Origin: Bacteroidales bacterium
GTDB taxonomy: Bacteria; Bacteroidota; Bacteroidia; Bacteroidales; UBA932
Direction of reading: 5' to 3'
DNA length: 64,000 bases
NCBI GenBank assembly: GCA_016281015.1
Contig: JAEEHS010000042.1
Location: 1-64,000, forward strand
The notes under the pieces were generated by a model, which ran no database searches, was not told the origin of the DNA, and saw only the letters and a program-made list of their open reading frames with translations. Shown here piece after piece: positions 33,426 through 46,079 of this stretch; position 1 is the first letter of the stretch; each line of letters starts with the position of its first letter. The position numbers and the translations under genes were made by a program.

Positions 33426-34727
33426 ATGGGAGGAATCAACTTCATATCGGCTGACGAGGCGGTCCGGTCCGTTCGCAGCGGGGACCATATCCACCTGAGC
33501 AGCATCGCCAGTGTCCCGCACATCCTCATCGAGGCCCTGGTGCGGCGCGCCGGCAGCCTGAAGGACTTGCATTTCCATCATTTCCATACGGAAGGTCCCG
33601 CTCCCTACAGCGAAGAGCGTTTTGCAGGCGTCTTTTTCGACCAGGGCTTTTTCGTGGGGCCCAATGTCCGCGCAAATGTCCAGGCGGGCTGGGCGGATTA
33701 TCTTCCGGCCCATCTGAGCGAATCTCAGGCACTGTACCGCAGCGGGGCGCTCCGCTGTGACGTGGCCATGGTCCAGGTGTCCGAGCCGGTGGACGGGATG
33801 GTCTCGCTCGGAACGAGCGTGGACTGTTCCGTGGCGGCCCTGGAAGTTGCCCGGGAGCGGATCGCCGTCGTCAATCCGCATGTGCCCTTTTCTTACGGAG
33901 ACCTGATTCCCCTGGAGCGTTTTACCGCGCTGGTGAGGGATGACCGGCCGCTGATCACGAAGTCTTATGTCGAGCCTTCGGAGACGGACCGCAGGATCGG
34001 CGCCTTCTGCGCGGAACTGGTTCCCGACGGCGCCTGCCTCCAGATGGGCATCGGCTCCCTGCCGAATGCGCTCTGTTCGGCACTGGAAGGGCATCAGCAC
34101 TTGGGCCTTCATACGGAAATGTTTGCGGACGGAGCGCTGGAGCTGATCCGCCGCGGAGTCATCGACGGCTCCCGCAAGGGAATCGACCGGGGCAAGGTGG
34201 TCGCCTCTTTCCTGCTGGGCTCCCAGGCGGTGTATGATTTCATCGACCACAATCCTGCCGTCCTCATGCGGGACATCGCCTATACCAATGACCCCTGGAC
34301 CATCGCCCGCAATCCGCAGGTGGTGTCCATCAATTCCGCCACGGAAATCGACCTGACCGGCCAGGTGTCGGCCGACTCGATCGGGGAGCGTATCTACTCC
34401 GGCACGGGCGGCCAGCTGGACTTTGTCCGCGGAGCCAAGCTTTCCGAAGGCGGCAAAGCCGTCATCGCCCTCGCTTCCCGGACCGCCAAGGGAGCCCCCA
34501 AGATTGTCCCGACGCTGCGTCCCGGTGCCGGTGTTGTCACGCCCCGGGCCGATGTCCAGTGGGTCGTCACCGAATGGGGCGTCGTCAATCTCTACGGGAA
34601 GTCTCTTCAGGAGCGTGCCAGACTGCTGATTTCCATCGCCCATCCCGATGACCGGGAAGCGCTGGAGCGGGCCGCCTTCAATCGATTTGGCTCCCACTTC
34701 CGGACGCTCTCCCAAAGCCTCTTGTAG
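33426..34727 (+). CDS. Acetyl-CoA hydrolase / 4-hydroxybutyrate CoA-transferase family protein
   Basis: Moves CoA between acyl groups (for example butyryl-CoA, 4-hydroxybutyryl-CoA or succinyl-CoA and acetate), or hydrolyses acetyl-CoA; 433 residues in the cytoplasm. Family features are the catalytic glutamate E231 in LHTEMFADG, the oxyanion/glycine motif MGIGSLPNAL, GTGGQLDFVRGA, and the C-terminal TEWGVVNLYGKS. The GGQ-DFxRGA form favours a true CoA-transferase over a hydrolase. The ATG at 33426 is used. The predicted leader is short and the -7 box (TATCTTTA) is one base off. Together with ackA and ptb it suggests short-chain fatty-acid output. Confidence 0.87.
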   Translation: MGGINFISADEAVRSVRSGDHIHLSSIASVPHILIEALVRRAGSLKDLHFHHFHTEGPAPYSEERFAGVFFDQGFFVGPNVRANVQAGWADYLPAHLSESQALYRSGALRCDVAMVQVSEPVDGMVSLGTSVDCSVAALEVARERIAVVNPHVPFSYGDLIPLERFTALVRDDRPLITKSYVEPSETDRRIGAFCAELVPDGACLQMGIGSLPNALCSALEGHQHLGLHTEMFADGALELIRRGVIDGSRKGIDRGKVVASFLLGSQAVYDFIDHNPAVLMRDIAYTNDPWTIARNPQVVSINSATEIDLTGQVSADSIGERIYSGTGGQLDFVRGAKLSEGGKAVIALASRTAKGAPKIVPTLRPGAGVVTPRADVQWVVTEWGVVNLYGKSLQERARLLISIAHPDDREALERAAFNRFGSHFRTLSQSLL

Positions 34728-34752
34728 CTCTGATGCTTTTTGCTTATCTTTG
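34721..34752 (+). promoter_or_regulatory. Promoter of prfA-queF-beta-galactosidase (CTTG, 20 nt, TATCTTTG)
   Basis: TATCTTTG (34745-34752) with CTTG (34721-34724) 20 nt upstream. The upstream part overlaps the CoA-transferase stop region. The prfA ATG follows 22 nt after the -7 box. Confidence 0.65.
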
Positions 34753-34774
34753 CAGATTGAAACAAAGATAAAGT

Positions 34775-35872
34775 ATGGCAGACAGTACGTTACTGGAGAA
34801 GGTGCTCAGCCTTCAGGATAAATATCAGAAACTGGAACAGCAACTCGCTGATCCGGAGGTGATTGCGGACATGAAGAAGTTTGTCCAGCTGAACAAGGAC
34901 TACAAGGAACTTCAGCCGATTATCGCCTCCGGACTGGAATACAAGCGCCTGATGGACGAACTTTCCCAGGCGAAGGACATCCTGATGAACGAAAAGGATG
35001 ACGACCTGAAGGAGATGGCGCGGGATGAGATCGCCGAGATCGAACCGAAACTCCCCGAGATGGAGCAGAATATCAAACTGCTGCTCATCCCGGCGGACCC
35101 CGACGACGGGAAGAATGCGATGGTCGAGATTCGCGGCGGGACCGGCGGTGACGAGGCGGCCATCTTTGCGGGCGACCTGTTCCGTATGTACCAGCATTTC
35201 GCCGAACGCCGGGGATGGAAAGTCGAGGTGACGGACCAGGCTCCCGGGACCTCCGGCGGTTACAAGCAGATCGTGTTCAAGCTCTCCAGCTCCACGGACG
35301 GTGTCTACGGAATCATGAAATACGAATCCGGCGTCCACCGGGTCCAGCGGGTCCCGCAGACCGAGACCCAGGGCCGCATCCAGACCTCGGCCGCTTCGGT
35401 GGCCGTCTTCCCGGAAGCCGGTGAATTCGATATTGAACTGAACCCTGCGGATATCCGCAAGGACCTTTTCTGCGCTTCCGGCCCGGGCGGACAGGGCGTC
35501 AACACGACCTATTCCGCCGTGCGTCTGACCCACATCCCTTCGGGCATCGTGGTCCAGTGCCAGGAGGAGCGTTCCCAACTGAAGAACCTGGACCGGGCCA
35601 TGGAAGAACTCCGGACCCGTCTGTATAACATGGAGCACCAGAAATACCTGGACGGCATCGCCGCCAAGCGCAAGACGATGGTTTCCACCGGCGACCGCTC
35701 CGCCAAGATCCGGACCTACAACTACCCGCAGGGCCGGGTGACCGACCACCGGATCGGATGGTCCATGTATAACCTGCCGGTCTTCATGGACGGCGACATC
35801 CAGGAGTGCATCGACCAGCTCCAGGTCGCCGAGAATGCAGAACGGCTCAAAGAAGCAGGGGAGGAGAATTGA
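34775..35872 (+). CDS. prfA: Peptide chain release factor 1
   Basis: Recognises UAA and UAG on the ribosome and triggers peptide release; 365 residues. Signatures are the domain 1 helix ([17 protein letters not shown]), [16 protein letters not shown], the codon-reading region near [20 protein letters not shown], and the catalytic GGQ at residues 238-240 within [16 protein letters not shown]. It heads an operon with queF (1-nt gap) and beta-galactosidase (11-nt gap). Confidence 0.96.
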   Translation: MADSTLLEKVLSLQDKYQKLEQQLADPEVIADMKKFVQLNKDYKELQPIIASGLEYKRLMDELSQAKDILMNEKDDDLKEMARDEIAEIEPKLPEMEQNIKLLLIPADPDDGKNAMVEIRGGTGGDEAAIFAGDLFRMYQHFAERRGWKVEVTDQAPGTSGGYKQIVFKLSSSTDGVYGIMKYESGVHRVQRVPQTETQGRIQTSAASVAVFPEAGEFDIELNPADIRKDLFCASGPGGQGVNTTYSAVRLTHIPSGIVVQCQEERSQLKNLDRAMEELRTRLYNMEHQKYLDGIAAKRKTMVSTGDRSAKIRTYNYPQGRVTDHRIGWSMYNLPVFMDGDIQECIDQLQVAENAERLKEAGEEN

Positions 35873-35873
35873 T

Positions 35874-39472
<3,599 letters not shown>

Positions 39473-39484
39473 CGTACACGCTGC

Positions 39485-40363
39485 CTATTCTTCCTTGCCC
39501 CGGACCCTTTCGAGGATGTTCGGGGCATAGGTTTTTGAGACGGGGATGGGGTCGATGGCGTCGTTGTCCAGCGTCAGCTGGAAGCCGAGGGAGGTCTTTT
39601 CCAGGACCTTGACATGGTCCATGTTGACGATGAATTTGCGGTGGCAGCGCATCAGGGACGAGCCGGCGAAACTCTCCTCGACCGTCTTCATCCGGCAGCG
39701 GAGCATATAGGTTTTCAGCTCGAGATGGTTGTCCAGGTACCAGACCTTGATGTAGTTGTCGTCCGACTCGACGTAGTAGAGGTTGGCGCTGGAGACGGAG
39801 AGCTTGAGGGCGCCGTTGTTGTCGAAAAGGGTAAAACGGTCTGGCTGCTCTCCTCTGTCCGGAGACTCGTCCGACACGACATCCTCCATCCGCATGAGCC
39901 GGATCGTCCGCATCTGGTCGTCGATGGTGTAGAACATGGCGGCGATGATGTAGGGGATGCCGATGCAGACGAAACTGACGACGAAGGCGCGGGCAAGGAT
40001 GGCCCAGAAGCCCCGGTCCTCCGGTGCGGCGATGTTGAGGGTGAAGACGGTGTAGAGCAGGGCAATGACCGCGATTTCCGCGAGGTCCCAGACGATGTAC
40101 TGCCAGTAGCTCATCGGGAAGAGATTCCGGGTCAGGTGCAGGGTCAGTTTGCTCAGGCTCATGACCAGGATGCAGACCCCGGCGAACAGGGCGGTATATC
40201 CGAAGAAGATGCTGTTTCCCAGCCGGAACCAGGATCCAGGGGAGAAGGGAATCACCACCAGGAGCACCACCAGCGAAAACAAGGCCGCCAGGATGACGGC
40301 CGTCCTCAGTTGGGCGGATTCCCTCAGGTAGGACGGGATGTTTTCTCTGAACTGCACTTTCAT
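39485..40363 (-). CDS. Membrane-anchored LytTR transcriptional regulator
   Basis: A 292-residue protein with four predicted transmembrane helices (within about residues 20-150) and a C-terminal LytTR DNA-binding domain (about 185-290), seen in NNGALKLSVSSANLYYVESDDNYIKVWY and MRCHRKFIVNMDHV. It has no response-regulator receiver domain, so it is a one-component, membrane-bound regulator. Bacteroidetes have several such proteins, signal unknown. ATG at 40361-40363 gives a short cytoplasmic start before the first helix. Its promoter overlaps that of the divergent ketosynthase gene, which is a candidate target. Confidence 0.85.
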   Translation of the reverse strand: MKVQFRENIPSYLRESAQLRTAVILAALFSLVVLLVVIPFSPGSWFRLGNSIFFGYTALFAGVCILVMSLSKLTLHLTRNLFPMSYWQYIVWDLAEIAVIALLYTVFTLNIAAPEDRGFWAILARAFVVSFVCIGIPYIIAAMFYTIDDQMRTIRLMRMEDVVSDESPDRGEQPDRFTLFDNNGALKLSVSSANLYYVESDDNYIKVWYLDNHLELKTYMLRCRMKTVEESFAGSSLMRCHRKFIVNMDHVKVLEKTSLGFQLTLDNDAIDPIPVSKTYAPNILERVRGKEE

Positions 40364-40383
40364 GTCCCTGTTTTGGGCGTGGA

Positions 40384-40414
40384 CAAAAATACGCAAAATT
40401 TTGTATCTGACAAA
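40384..40414 (-). promoter_or_regulatory. Promoter of the LytTR regulator (TTTG, 19 nt, TATTTTTG)
   Basis: On the minus strand TTTG (40411-40414), exactly 19 nt, TATTTTTG (40384-40391). It interleaves with the divergent ketosynthase promoter (40400-40429). Confidence 0.75.
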
Positions 40415-40429
40415 AAATTCATATCTTTG
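40400..40429 (+). promoter_or_regulatory. Promoter of the beta-ketoacyl synthase (TTTG, 18 nt, TATCTTTG)
   Basis: TTTG (40400-40403), 18 nt, TATCTTTG (40422-40429), 28 nt before the ATG. The -33 element of the opposite promoter lies inside its spacer. Confidence 0.7.
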
Positions 40430-40457
40430 TCTGATTGAGTATTATAAACTGACTGTT

Positions 40458-41705
40458 ATGAGTAAACGTGTCGTTGTGACCGGTATGGGGGTCGTTTCTT
40501 CCGTGGGAAATGATGTCGCGACTTTCTGGGAAAACCTGAAGGCGGGCGTCTGCGGAATCGAGCTCATTGAAGATCTGAAAGATATGCCGGTCCAGATAGC
40601 CGGCCGGGTCAAGGATTTCGATCCGGAGCAGTTCGGAATGGACAAGCCCTTTGTCCGGAAACAGGCCATGTTTACACAGTATGCCATGGCCGCGGCCTGG
40701 CAGGCGATGAAGGATGCCGCGCTGGTGACGGAAGGGGAGGGAGCGAACATCGATCCCTACCGGCTCGGCGTCTATGTCGGCAGCGGGATCGGCGGCTTTG
40801 AAGTCCAGGTCCGCGAAACGGCCAAGCTGGCGGACGACCCGACGGGGAAGTGGATTTCCCCCCTGTTTATTCCGACCATGATTTCCAATATCGCGGCAGG
40901 CCATATCGCCATCAAACATGGCGCCAAGGGCCCCTGCCTGGATATTGTGACGGCCTGTGCGACGTCCTCCCACTGTATCGGGGAAGCCTACCGGGCGGTG
41001 CGGCACGGCTATGCGGACGCCATCATCGCCGGCGGTTCCGAGTTTACTTCGCTGCCCGTCGGGGTGGCCGGTTTCGCCAATGCAAAGACCCTCACGACGG
41101 CCGAGGATCCCAAATATGCCTCCCTGCCGTTCAATGCCAACCGGAGAGGCTTCGTGATGGGTGACGGCGGTGCCGTCCTGATTCTTGAATCCCTGGACCA
41201 TGCCCTTGCGCGCGGTGCGCAGATTTACGGGGAAGTGGTCGGTTACGGCAACACCTGCGACGCCTACCACTCCACGGCGCCGCGTCCGGACGGGACGACC
41301 CAGGCGAAGGCCATCCGCATCGCCCTGGACGAGGCCTCCTACGACCCGAAAAAAGACACGCTCTATATCAATGCCCATGGCACCGGAACCCGGCTGAACG
41401 ACGTCGCCGAGACCCTGGCTTACAAGCTGGCCCTCGGAAAAGATGCCTACAAAGCCCATATTTCCTCGACGAAGTCCATGACGGGGCATATGTTCGGAGC
41501 GGCCGGAGCCGCGGAAGCCATTGCGACCATCCTGGCCCTTCGGGACGGAATCTGCCCTCCGACCATCAACCTGGACACGCCGGACCCCGAATGCGACCTG
41601 GACTATACGCCGAACGTGGCCGTCAAGGCCCGTCTGACCCTGGGCCTTTCCGACTCCTTCGGCTTCGGCGGGCATGATGCCTGCCTGGCTTTCCGGGCTT
41701 ATTAG
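40458..41705 (+). CDS. fabF: Beta-ketoacyl-[ACP] synthase, FabF-like
   Basis: Condensing enzyme that extends acyl-ACP with malonyl-ACP in fatty acid synthesis; 415 residues. The catalytic triad is Cys167 in TACATSSHC, His307 in NAHGTGT, and His344 in TKSMTGHMFGAAGA, with the terminal GFGGHD loop. The start at 40458 matches the family N-terminus (KRVVVTGMGVVSSVG). FabF is usually next to acpP; here there is no ACP, and the neighbours are a membrane regulator and DUF4293. It could be the housekeeping FabF or a paralog for another lipid. Sequence alone does not decide. Confidence 0.87.
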   Translation: MSKRVVVTGMGVVSSVGNDVATFWENLKAGVCGIELIEDLKDMPVQIAGRVKDFDPEQFGMDKPFVRKQAMFTQYAMAAAWQAMKDAALVTEGEGANIDPYRLGVYVGSGIGGFEVQVRETAKLADDPTGKWISPLFIPTMISNIAAGHIAIKHGAKGPCLDIVTACATSSHCIGEAYRAVRHGYADAIIAGGSEFTSLPVGVAGFANAKTLTTAEDPKYASLPFNANRRGFVMGDGGAVLILESLDHALARGAQIYGEVVGYGNTCDAYHSTAPRPDGTTQAKAIRIALDEASYDPKKDTLYINAHGTGTRLNDVAETLAYKLALGKDAYKAHISSTKSMTGHMFGAAGAAEAIATILALRDGICPPTINLDTPDPECDLDYTPNVAVKARLTLGLSDSFGFGGHDACLAFRAY

Positions 41706-42134
41706 TTAGCGGCGACGCCGGTTGCGGATGTGATAGGCTGCCTCGACCATCAGCTGGTCCTGGTAGCAGCCGCGTGCAGCCAAAAGGTTCAGCACGGCGA
41801 TGACGAAGGGGAAAATGGCCGTCCAGCGGAAGACGATGCCTTCGGGTGCCGTGAAGTACAGATAGCCGAGCCAGGCCTCGGCCCCGAGGGAGACCAGGGC
41901 GGAGACGACCGACAGGCGCATCTGCAGGATGCGGACTTTGAAGGAGACCAGGGCGAGAACGATGAGGGCCGCGAGAATCCCCAGCAGAATCCCGAACCAG
42001 GGTTTCTGCAGCTGCAGATAGCGGACATATTCGATGCCGCCTGCCTCATTATACGAAAAAGCATCCCCGAAAAGGAGGACGGTCATGAGCACGGCGGAGA
42101 CGGCGAGATATAAAGTCTGGATCCTTTGCCACAT
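41706..42134 (-). CDS. DUF4293 family membrane protein
   Basis: Small integral membrane protein of 142 residues with four predicted helices, recognised by its typical start MWQRIQTLYLAVSAVLM and the C-terminal NLLAARGCYQDQLMVEAAYHIRNRRRR. The DUF4293 family is confined to Bacteroidetes; its function is unknown. It is convergent with the ketosynthase gene, directly abutting without a spacer, and divergent from the nucleoside phosphorylase. I start at ATG 42132-42134, 16 nt after its -7 box. Confidence 0.85.
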   Translation of the reverse strand: MWQRIQTLYLAVSAVLMTVLLFGDAFSYNEAGGIEYVRYLQLQKPWFGILLGILAALIVLALVSFKVRILQMRLSVVSALVSLGAEAWLGYLYFTAPEGIVFRWTAIFPFVIAVLNLLAARGCYQDQLMVEAAYHIRNRRRR

Positions 42135-42146
42135 ACTTGGAATGTT

Positions 42147-42178
42147 TTTGCAAAGATAGCAAAAAAATGCTATTTTTG
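42147..42178 (+). promoter_or_regulatory. Promoter of the nucleoside phosphorylase operon (TTTG, 20 nt, TATTTTTG)
   Basis: TTTG (42147-42150), 20 nt, TATTTTTG (42171-42178), 26 nt before the ATG. It overlaps the DUF4293 -7 box on the other strand. Confidence 0.75.
42151..42158 (-). promoter_or_regulatory. -7 box of DUF4293 (TATCTTTG)
   Basis: TATCTTTG on the minus strand, 16 nt from the DUF4293 ATG, so the leader would be only a few nucleotides long. No TTTG is seen upstream. Confidence 0.55.
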
Positions 42179-42204
42179 CTTTCTGAAACAGAAATGACCG
42201 AGTT

Positions 42205-43089
42205 ATGAGAATACCCGAATCTGAACTGATTATCAACTCTGACGGTTCCGCCTTCCACATCCATCTCCGTCCGGAAGAACTGGCGGACAATGTGATCATG
42301 GTCGGGGACCCTTCCCGCGTGGACATGATCGCCCAGTTCCTGGAGAACATCGAGTTCCGGCATGCTTCCCGGGAATTTGTCTCCATTACCGGCAGCCGCA
42401 ACGGCAAGCGGATCACGGTCCTTTCGCACGGCATCGGTCCGGACAACATCGACATCGTGATGACCGAACTGGATGCCCTGGCGAATGTGGATTTCGCCAC
42501 GCGGGAGGTCAAGCCGCAGCACCGCAGCCTGAACATCCTGAGGATCGGTACCTCCGGCGCCCTCCATCCGGACATCCCGCTGGGCAGTTACGTCCTGAGC
42601 CACATCTCCGTCGGTTTTGACGGCGTGATGAACTGGTACGGAAACCGGGAGAAAGTGACGATCCCCGAGGTAGAGGCGGCTTTCAAGGAGCATATGGACT
42701 GGAATCCGACCCTTCCTTCCCCTTATTTCGTGAAAGCATCGGACAAGATCATCGACCTGATGAAAGACGTCACCGTCCAGGGTGTAACCATCTCCGCCCC
42801 GGGTTTCTATGGCCCCCAGGGCCGTGTGGTGCGCATTCCGCTGGCCATGCCCGACATGCTGGAGAAGATCGAGAGTTTCCGTTTCTCGACCGGCGGAAAG
42901 TCCTACCGCATCACCAACTTCGAGATGGAATCGGCGCCGCTCGCCGGTTTTTGCGCCCACCTCGGCCACAACGGCTGTACGGTCTGCTGCGCCATCGCCA
43001 ACCGCTACCTCCAGAGTTCCAACCCGGATTACAAGCCGGTGATCCGCCGCCTGGCGGAACTCGCCGTGGAGAGAATGTCAACTCTTTAA
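42205..43089 (+). CDS. Nucleoside phosphorylase (PNP/UDP family)
   Basis: Cytoplasmic enzyme of 294 residues that cleaves nucleosides with phosphate into base and ribose-1-phosphate for salvage. Family PNP_UDP_1 features are the start of the phosphate site MVGDPSRVDMIAQFL, SHGIGPDNIDIV, the ribose/base site RIGTSGALHPDIPLG, and FEMESAPLAGFCAHLGHNG. The pattern is closest to uridine phosphorylases, but purine specificity is not excluded. It is the first gene of a long co-directional run (DUF5692, SPOR lipoprotein, M28/TonB, leuS, YitT), with a full -33/-7 promoter. Confidence 0.85.
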   Translation: MRIPESELIINSDGSAFHIHLRPEELADNVIMVGDPSRVDMIAQFLENIEFRHASREFVSITGSRNGKRITVLSHGIGPDNIDIVMTELDALANVDFATREVKPQHRSLNILRIGTSGALHPDIPLGSYVLSHISVGFDGVMNWYGNREKVTIPEVEAAFKEHMDWNPTLPSPYFVKASDKIIDLMKDVTVQGVTISAPGFYGPQGRVVRIPLAMPDMLEKIESFRFSTGGKSYRITNFEMESAPLAGFCAHLGHNGCTVCCAIANRYLQSSNPDYKPVIRRLAELAVERMSTL

Positions 43090-43117
43090 CTAAAACCAAT
43101 TTATAACCCAAAACTGT

Positions 43118-44206
43118 ATGTTATTCCATGTTTATGGTGAGCATGCGCTCGCCCAGTGGGGAATGTTGCTGGTCGTTTTGGTCGGCCTTATTCTCTTGAA
43201 TGAATTCGCCCGCCGCACGAAGACCGGAGGTGCCATCATGTTCTTTGCCATTCCGCTGGCCCTGACGGCTTATTTTGTCGCCATCGCCATCGGTGCCCGC
43301 ACCGGTGCCCAGTGGGCCCTGGAGAACCAGACGCACCTATACATGAACGGCTGGTTCCACTATGCCAAACTCTATGCGGCGCTGACCGGCTGTATCGGCT
43401 TCATGATGATCAAGTATGGCTGGGGTATCGGTAAGGAACACTGGTTCAAACCCTTCCCCTTCATCATTGTCGCCATCAACATCCTGATTGCCGTCGTCTC
43501 CGACTTCGAGTCGGCCGTCAAAGGCTGGAACTCCTGGTGGCTCTCCAGCGAAGGCGTGTGGCTCTATGGCGGCTGGCACAATGTGATGAACGGTGTGGCC
43601 GGTCTGTTGAACATCTTCTGTATGACCGCCTGGTGGAGCGTGTATTCCTCCAAGGACAAGACCGATATGCTCTGGCCGGATATGACCTGGGTCTATATCG
43701 TGGTCTATGACATCTGGAACTTCGCCTACACCTACAACTGCCTGCCGACGCACTCCTGGTACTGCGGTATCGCCCTGCTCCTCGCCCCGACCATCGCGGC
43801 CCTGGCATGGAACCGTGGCGGCTGGATCCAGAACCGCGCGAACACCCTCGCCATCTGGTGCATGTTCGCCCAGGTCTTCCCGCTCTTCCAGGAAGTCTTC
43901 AAGGACGGTTTCTTCAAGTTTAACTGGGCGACCCTGCCGGTGCAGTATCCGGAAGGCATCGCGACGATCGAGCAGATCTACGAGGCGGCCGGCGGCGAAG
44001 CGGCCGCAATCGGTACCACGGTGACCACCGTCGCTGCGAACCCGACGGCCATGACCGTCATCAGCGCCCTCGCCCTTGTGACCAACGCGATTGCCCTCGG
44101 TTACATCATCTATGTCTCCTGCAAGCGTCACATCAATCCGTACAAGGAGGATGTCTTCGTGGACCAGAAGTACTATAAGGATGCGGCCGCCCGTATCGCT
44201 CAGTAG
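43118..44206 (+). CDS. DUF5692 family multi-pass membrane protein
   Basis: Inner-membrane protein of 362 residues with about eight or nine hydrophobic helices; I recognise the DUF5692 family. Striking are several Trp/Tyr-rich stretches: MIKYGWGIGKEHWFKPFPF, WNSWWLSSEGVWLYGGWHN, WPDMTWVYIVVYDIWNFAYTYN. These could line a binding cavity. There is no known transport motif and no experimental function that I know of. It follows the nucleoside phosphorylase by 28 nt and precedes the SPOR lipoprotein by 6 nt. A role in metabolite transport is possible but unsupported beyond position. Confidence 0.8.
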   Translation: MLFHVYGEHALAQWGMLLVVLVGLILLNEFARRTKTGGAIMFFAIPLALTAYFVAIAIGARTGAQWALENQTHLYMNGWFHYAKLYAALTGCIGFMMIKYGWGIGKEHWFKPFPFIIVAINILIAVVSDFESAVKGWNSWWLSSEGVWLYGGWHNVMNGVAGLLNIFCMTAWWSVYSSKDKTDMLWPDMTWVYIVVYDIWNFAYTYNCLPTHSWYCGIALLLAPTIAALAWNRGGWIQNRANTLAIWCMFAQVFPLFQEVFKDGFFKFNWATLPVQYPEGIATIEQIYEAAGGEAAAIGTTVTTVAANPTAMTVISALALVTNAIALGYIIYVSCKRHINPYKEDVFVDQKYYKDAAARIAQ

Positions 44207-44212
44207 ATTCCA

Positions 44213-44743
44213 ATGAAAAAGTCCATCCTCGCTGCCCTCTTTCTTGTCGCCGTCCTTACGACGAGCTGCGATTTCGTCCGTCGCCTGGCCGGACGGCCGA
44301 CCTCCGCTCAGCTGGAAGCCAAGCGGACCACCATCCTGGAAGCCCAGCAGGCCGCCCATCTGGCCCGTCTGGATTCGATGCGCCGCATCGAAAAGCAGAT
44401 GGCGGATTCCCTGGCCCGGCTGGAGGAGCATCTGCTGGATTCCCTTTCGCAGACCAAGGGAACCATGCTGAACCCGGCGAAGCTGGGAGGACTCTTCACA
44501 ACCAAACTGGAAGCTCGTTACTGCATCGTTGTCGGCGCCTTCCGCAACCGCTCCTATGCGGAAAGGAAACTGCGCGCCTGCAACGATGCGGGTTATACCG
44601 CGACCATCATCAGCTTCCGTAACGGCCTGATGGCCGTCTCGGTCTGCCCGTCCAACAGCCTGGACGAAACCCTCAAAACCTTGCGAGCCCTGCGCGGTAA
44701 GGGCATTTGTCCGCAGGACGGTTGGATTCTGGTGAATGAGTGA
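44213..44743 (+). CDS. SPOR-domain lipoprotein
   Basis: Lipoprotein of 176 residues. The signal peptide ends at the lipobox TTSC. An alpha-helical, charged stretch follows (about 30-80, with SAQLEAKRTTILEAQQAAHLARLDSMRRIEKQ, likely coiled coil). Residues about 98-175 form a SPOR domain (YCIVVGAFRNRSYAERKLRACNDAG). SPOR domains bind denuded septal peptidoglycan, so the protein is expected at the division site facing the periplasm. Its stop overlaps the start of the M28/TonB gene, suggesting joint production. Confidence 0.87.
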   Translation: MKKSILAALFLVAVLTTSCDFVRRLAGRPTSAQLEAKRTTILEAQQAAHLARLDSMRRIEKQMADSLARLEEHLLDSLSQTKGTMLNPAKLGGLFTTKLEARYCIVVGAFRNRSYAERKLRACNDAGYTATIISFRNGLMAVSVCPSNSLDETLKTLRALRGKGICPQDGWILVNE

Positions 44744-46074
44744 TGAGACGCCTCTGTGCCATCTTTCTCCTCGCTCTGTCCGTCCTCCCGCTCCCGGCCC
44801 AGTACCGGCAAGGATATGAGGAACTCTACGACAGCGACTGCGTCCGCGAATTGAAAGCGGATGTATCCTACCTCTCGTCGGCCCTGCTGGAAGGACGCAG
44901 GGCCGGCTCTGAGGGGGAGGCTCTTGCCGCGGAGTATGTTTGGAAGGCCCTCGAAGATGCCGGGGTGGAGATGATTACGCCCCGGGGCGGGGAAGTCTTC
45001 GGCATCGCAGGGGCGGACACACTGACTTCTCATAATGTCGTCGGTGTGGTCGAAGGCTGGGACGCTCATCTCAAAGATCGTTTCATTGTGGTCGGGGCCC
45101 GCTTGGACAACCTCGGGATGGACACGGTTCGGGTGGACGGGGTCCCCATGCCCCGGATCTACAACGGCGCGGCCGGCAATGCCTCCGGCGTGGCGATGCT
45201 TCTCGCCCTGGGGCGGAAGCTCGCGACCTCGCGCCTCCAGATCCGCCGCAGTATCGTCCTCGTGGCTTTCGGCGCGTCCCAGGAGCGCTTCGCCGGCTCC
45301 TGGTACTTCCTGAACCGGAGTTTTCCCGCCGCGCAGATTGACGCGATGATCGAACTCGAAGCACCTGCTTTCAAGCAGTTGTATGCCTATACGGCCTCCA
45401 ATGCGGACATGAACGCCGTTGTCCATGCCCTGAAAGGAGAACTGCTTCCCGTCCAGGCGCAGATCCTGACGGAAGAGCCCTATCCCGGGGACCATGTGGC
45501 CTTCTATGACAAGGAGATTCCTTCTGTGGTCCTCACCTCCGGCCGTTATCCCGAGCACGGGACGGCGCGGGATACCTACAGCATTGTCGATTTCGAGGCC
45601 ATGGAACGCAGCCTGGAATATGTTTTCAGTTATACGCTCCGTCTGTCCGACGGGCCGAAGCCCTCGTTCCGCCCCGTTCCGAAGGCGGAGACGCCGGGGA
45701 CGGTCGTCGCCTGGGGAGACTGTGACCTCAAGCCCTCCTTCCTCTCCTCGGCGGATCCGGCTGTGTTTTTGGAAAAATGGGTCTACCAGTACCTGAGGTA
45801 CCCTTCGTATGCGGTCGAAAACGGGATACAGGGCCGCGTCATCGTCGATTTCATCATCAATGAGAAAGGAGAAGTGGAGGATGTGAAAGTGAGCCGCAGT
45901 GTCCATGTGTCCCTGGACGAGGAGGCGGTCCGCGTCATCGCGGCGTCTCCGAAATGGCGGCCCGGCCGGCACCGGGGAAAGAAGGTGAAGGTGCTTGTGA
46001 GCCTCCCGGTGGAATTCCGGCTGGACAAACGTTCCGGCGGTTCTTTTGGTATCAATGGATATAAAATCAAATAA
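44740..46074 (+). CDS. M28-like peptidase (degenerate) fused to a TonB C-terminal domain
   Basis: Secreted protein of 444 residues: signal peptide (about 1-20), M28 zinc-aminopeptidase-like domain (about 30-300), TonB C-terminal domain (about 345-428, with [21 protein letters not shown] and [16 protein letters not shown]). Most M28 metal-site positions look changed. The usual GAHxD reads GARLD (His to Arg at 121), the DDNASG-type motif reads AAGNASG (144-150, no Asp), and the glutamate pair reads SQE (180-182). E205 and H273 remain. It is probably not an active peptidase and may bind peptides or peptidoglycan. The start ATGATG overlaps the SPOR stop; the second ATG (44743) is equally possible. 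Confidence 0.83.
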   Translation: MMRRLCAIFLLALSVLPLPAQYRQGYEELYDSDCVRELKADVSYLSSALLEGRRAGSEGEALAAEYVWKALEDAGVEMITPRGGEVFGIAGADTLTSHNVVGVVEGWDAHLKDRFIVVGARLDNLGMDTVRVDGVPMPRIYNGAAGNASGVAMLLALGRKLATSRLQIRRSIVLVAFGASQERFAGSWYFLNRSFPAAQIDAMIELEAPAFKQLYAYTASNADMNAVVHALKGELLPVQAQILTEEPYPGDHVAFYDKEIPSVVLTSGRYPEHGTARDTYSIVDFEAMERSLEYVFSYTLRLSDGPKPSFRPVPKAETPGTVVAWGDCDLKPSFLSSADPAVFLEKWVYQYLRYPSYAVENGIQGRVIVDFIINEKGEVEDVKVSRSVHVSLDEEAVRVIAASPKWRPGRHRGKKVKVLVSLPVEFRLDKRSGGSFGINGYKIK

Positions 46075-46079
46075 GATAT

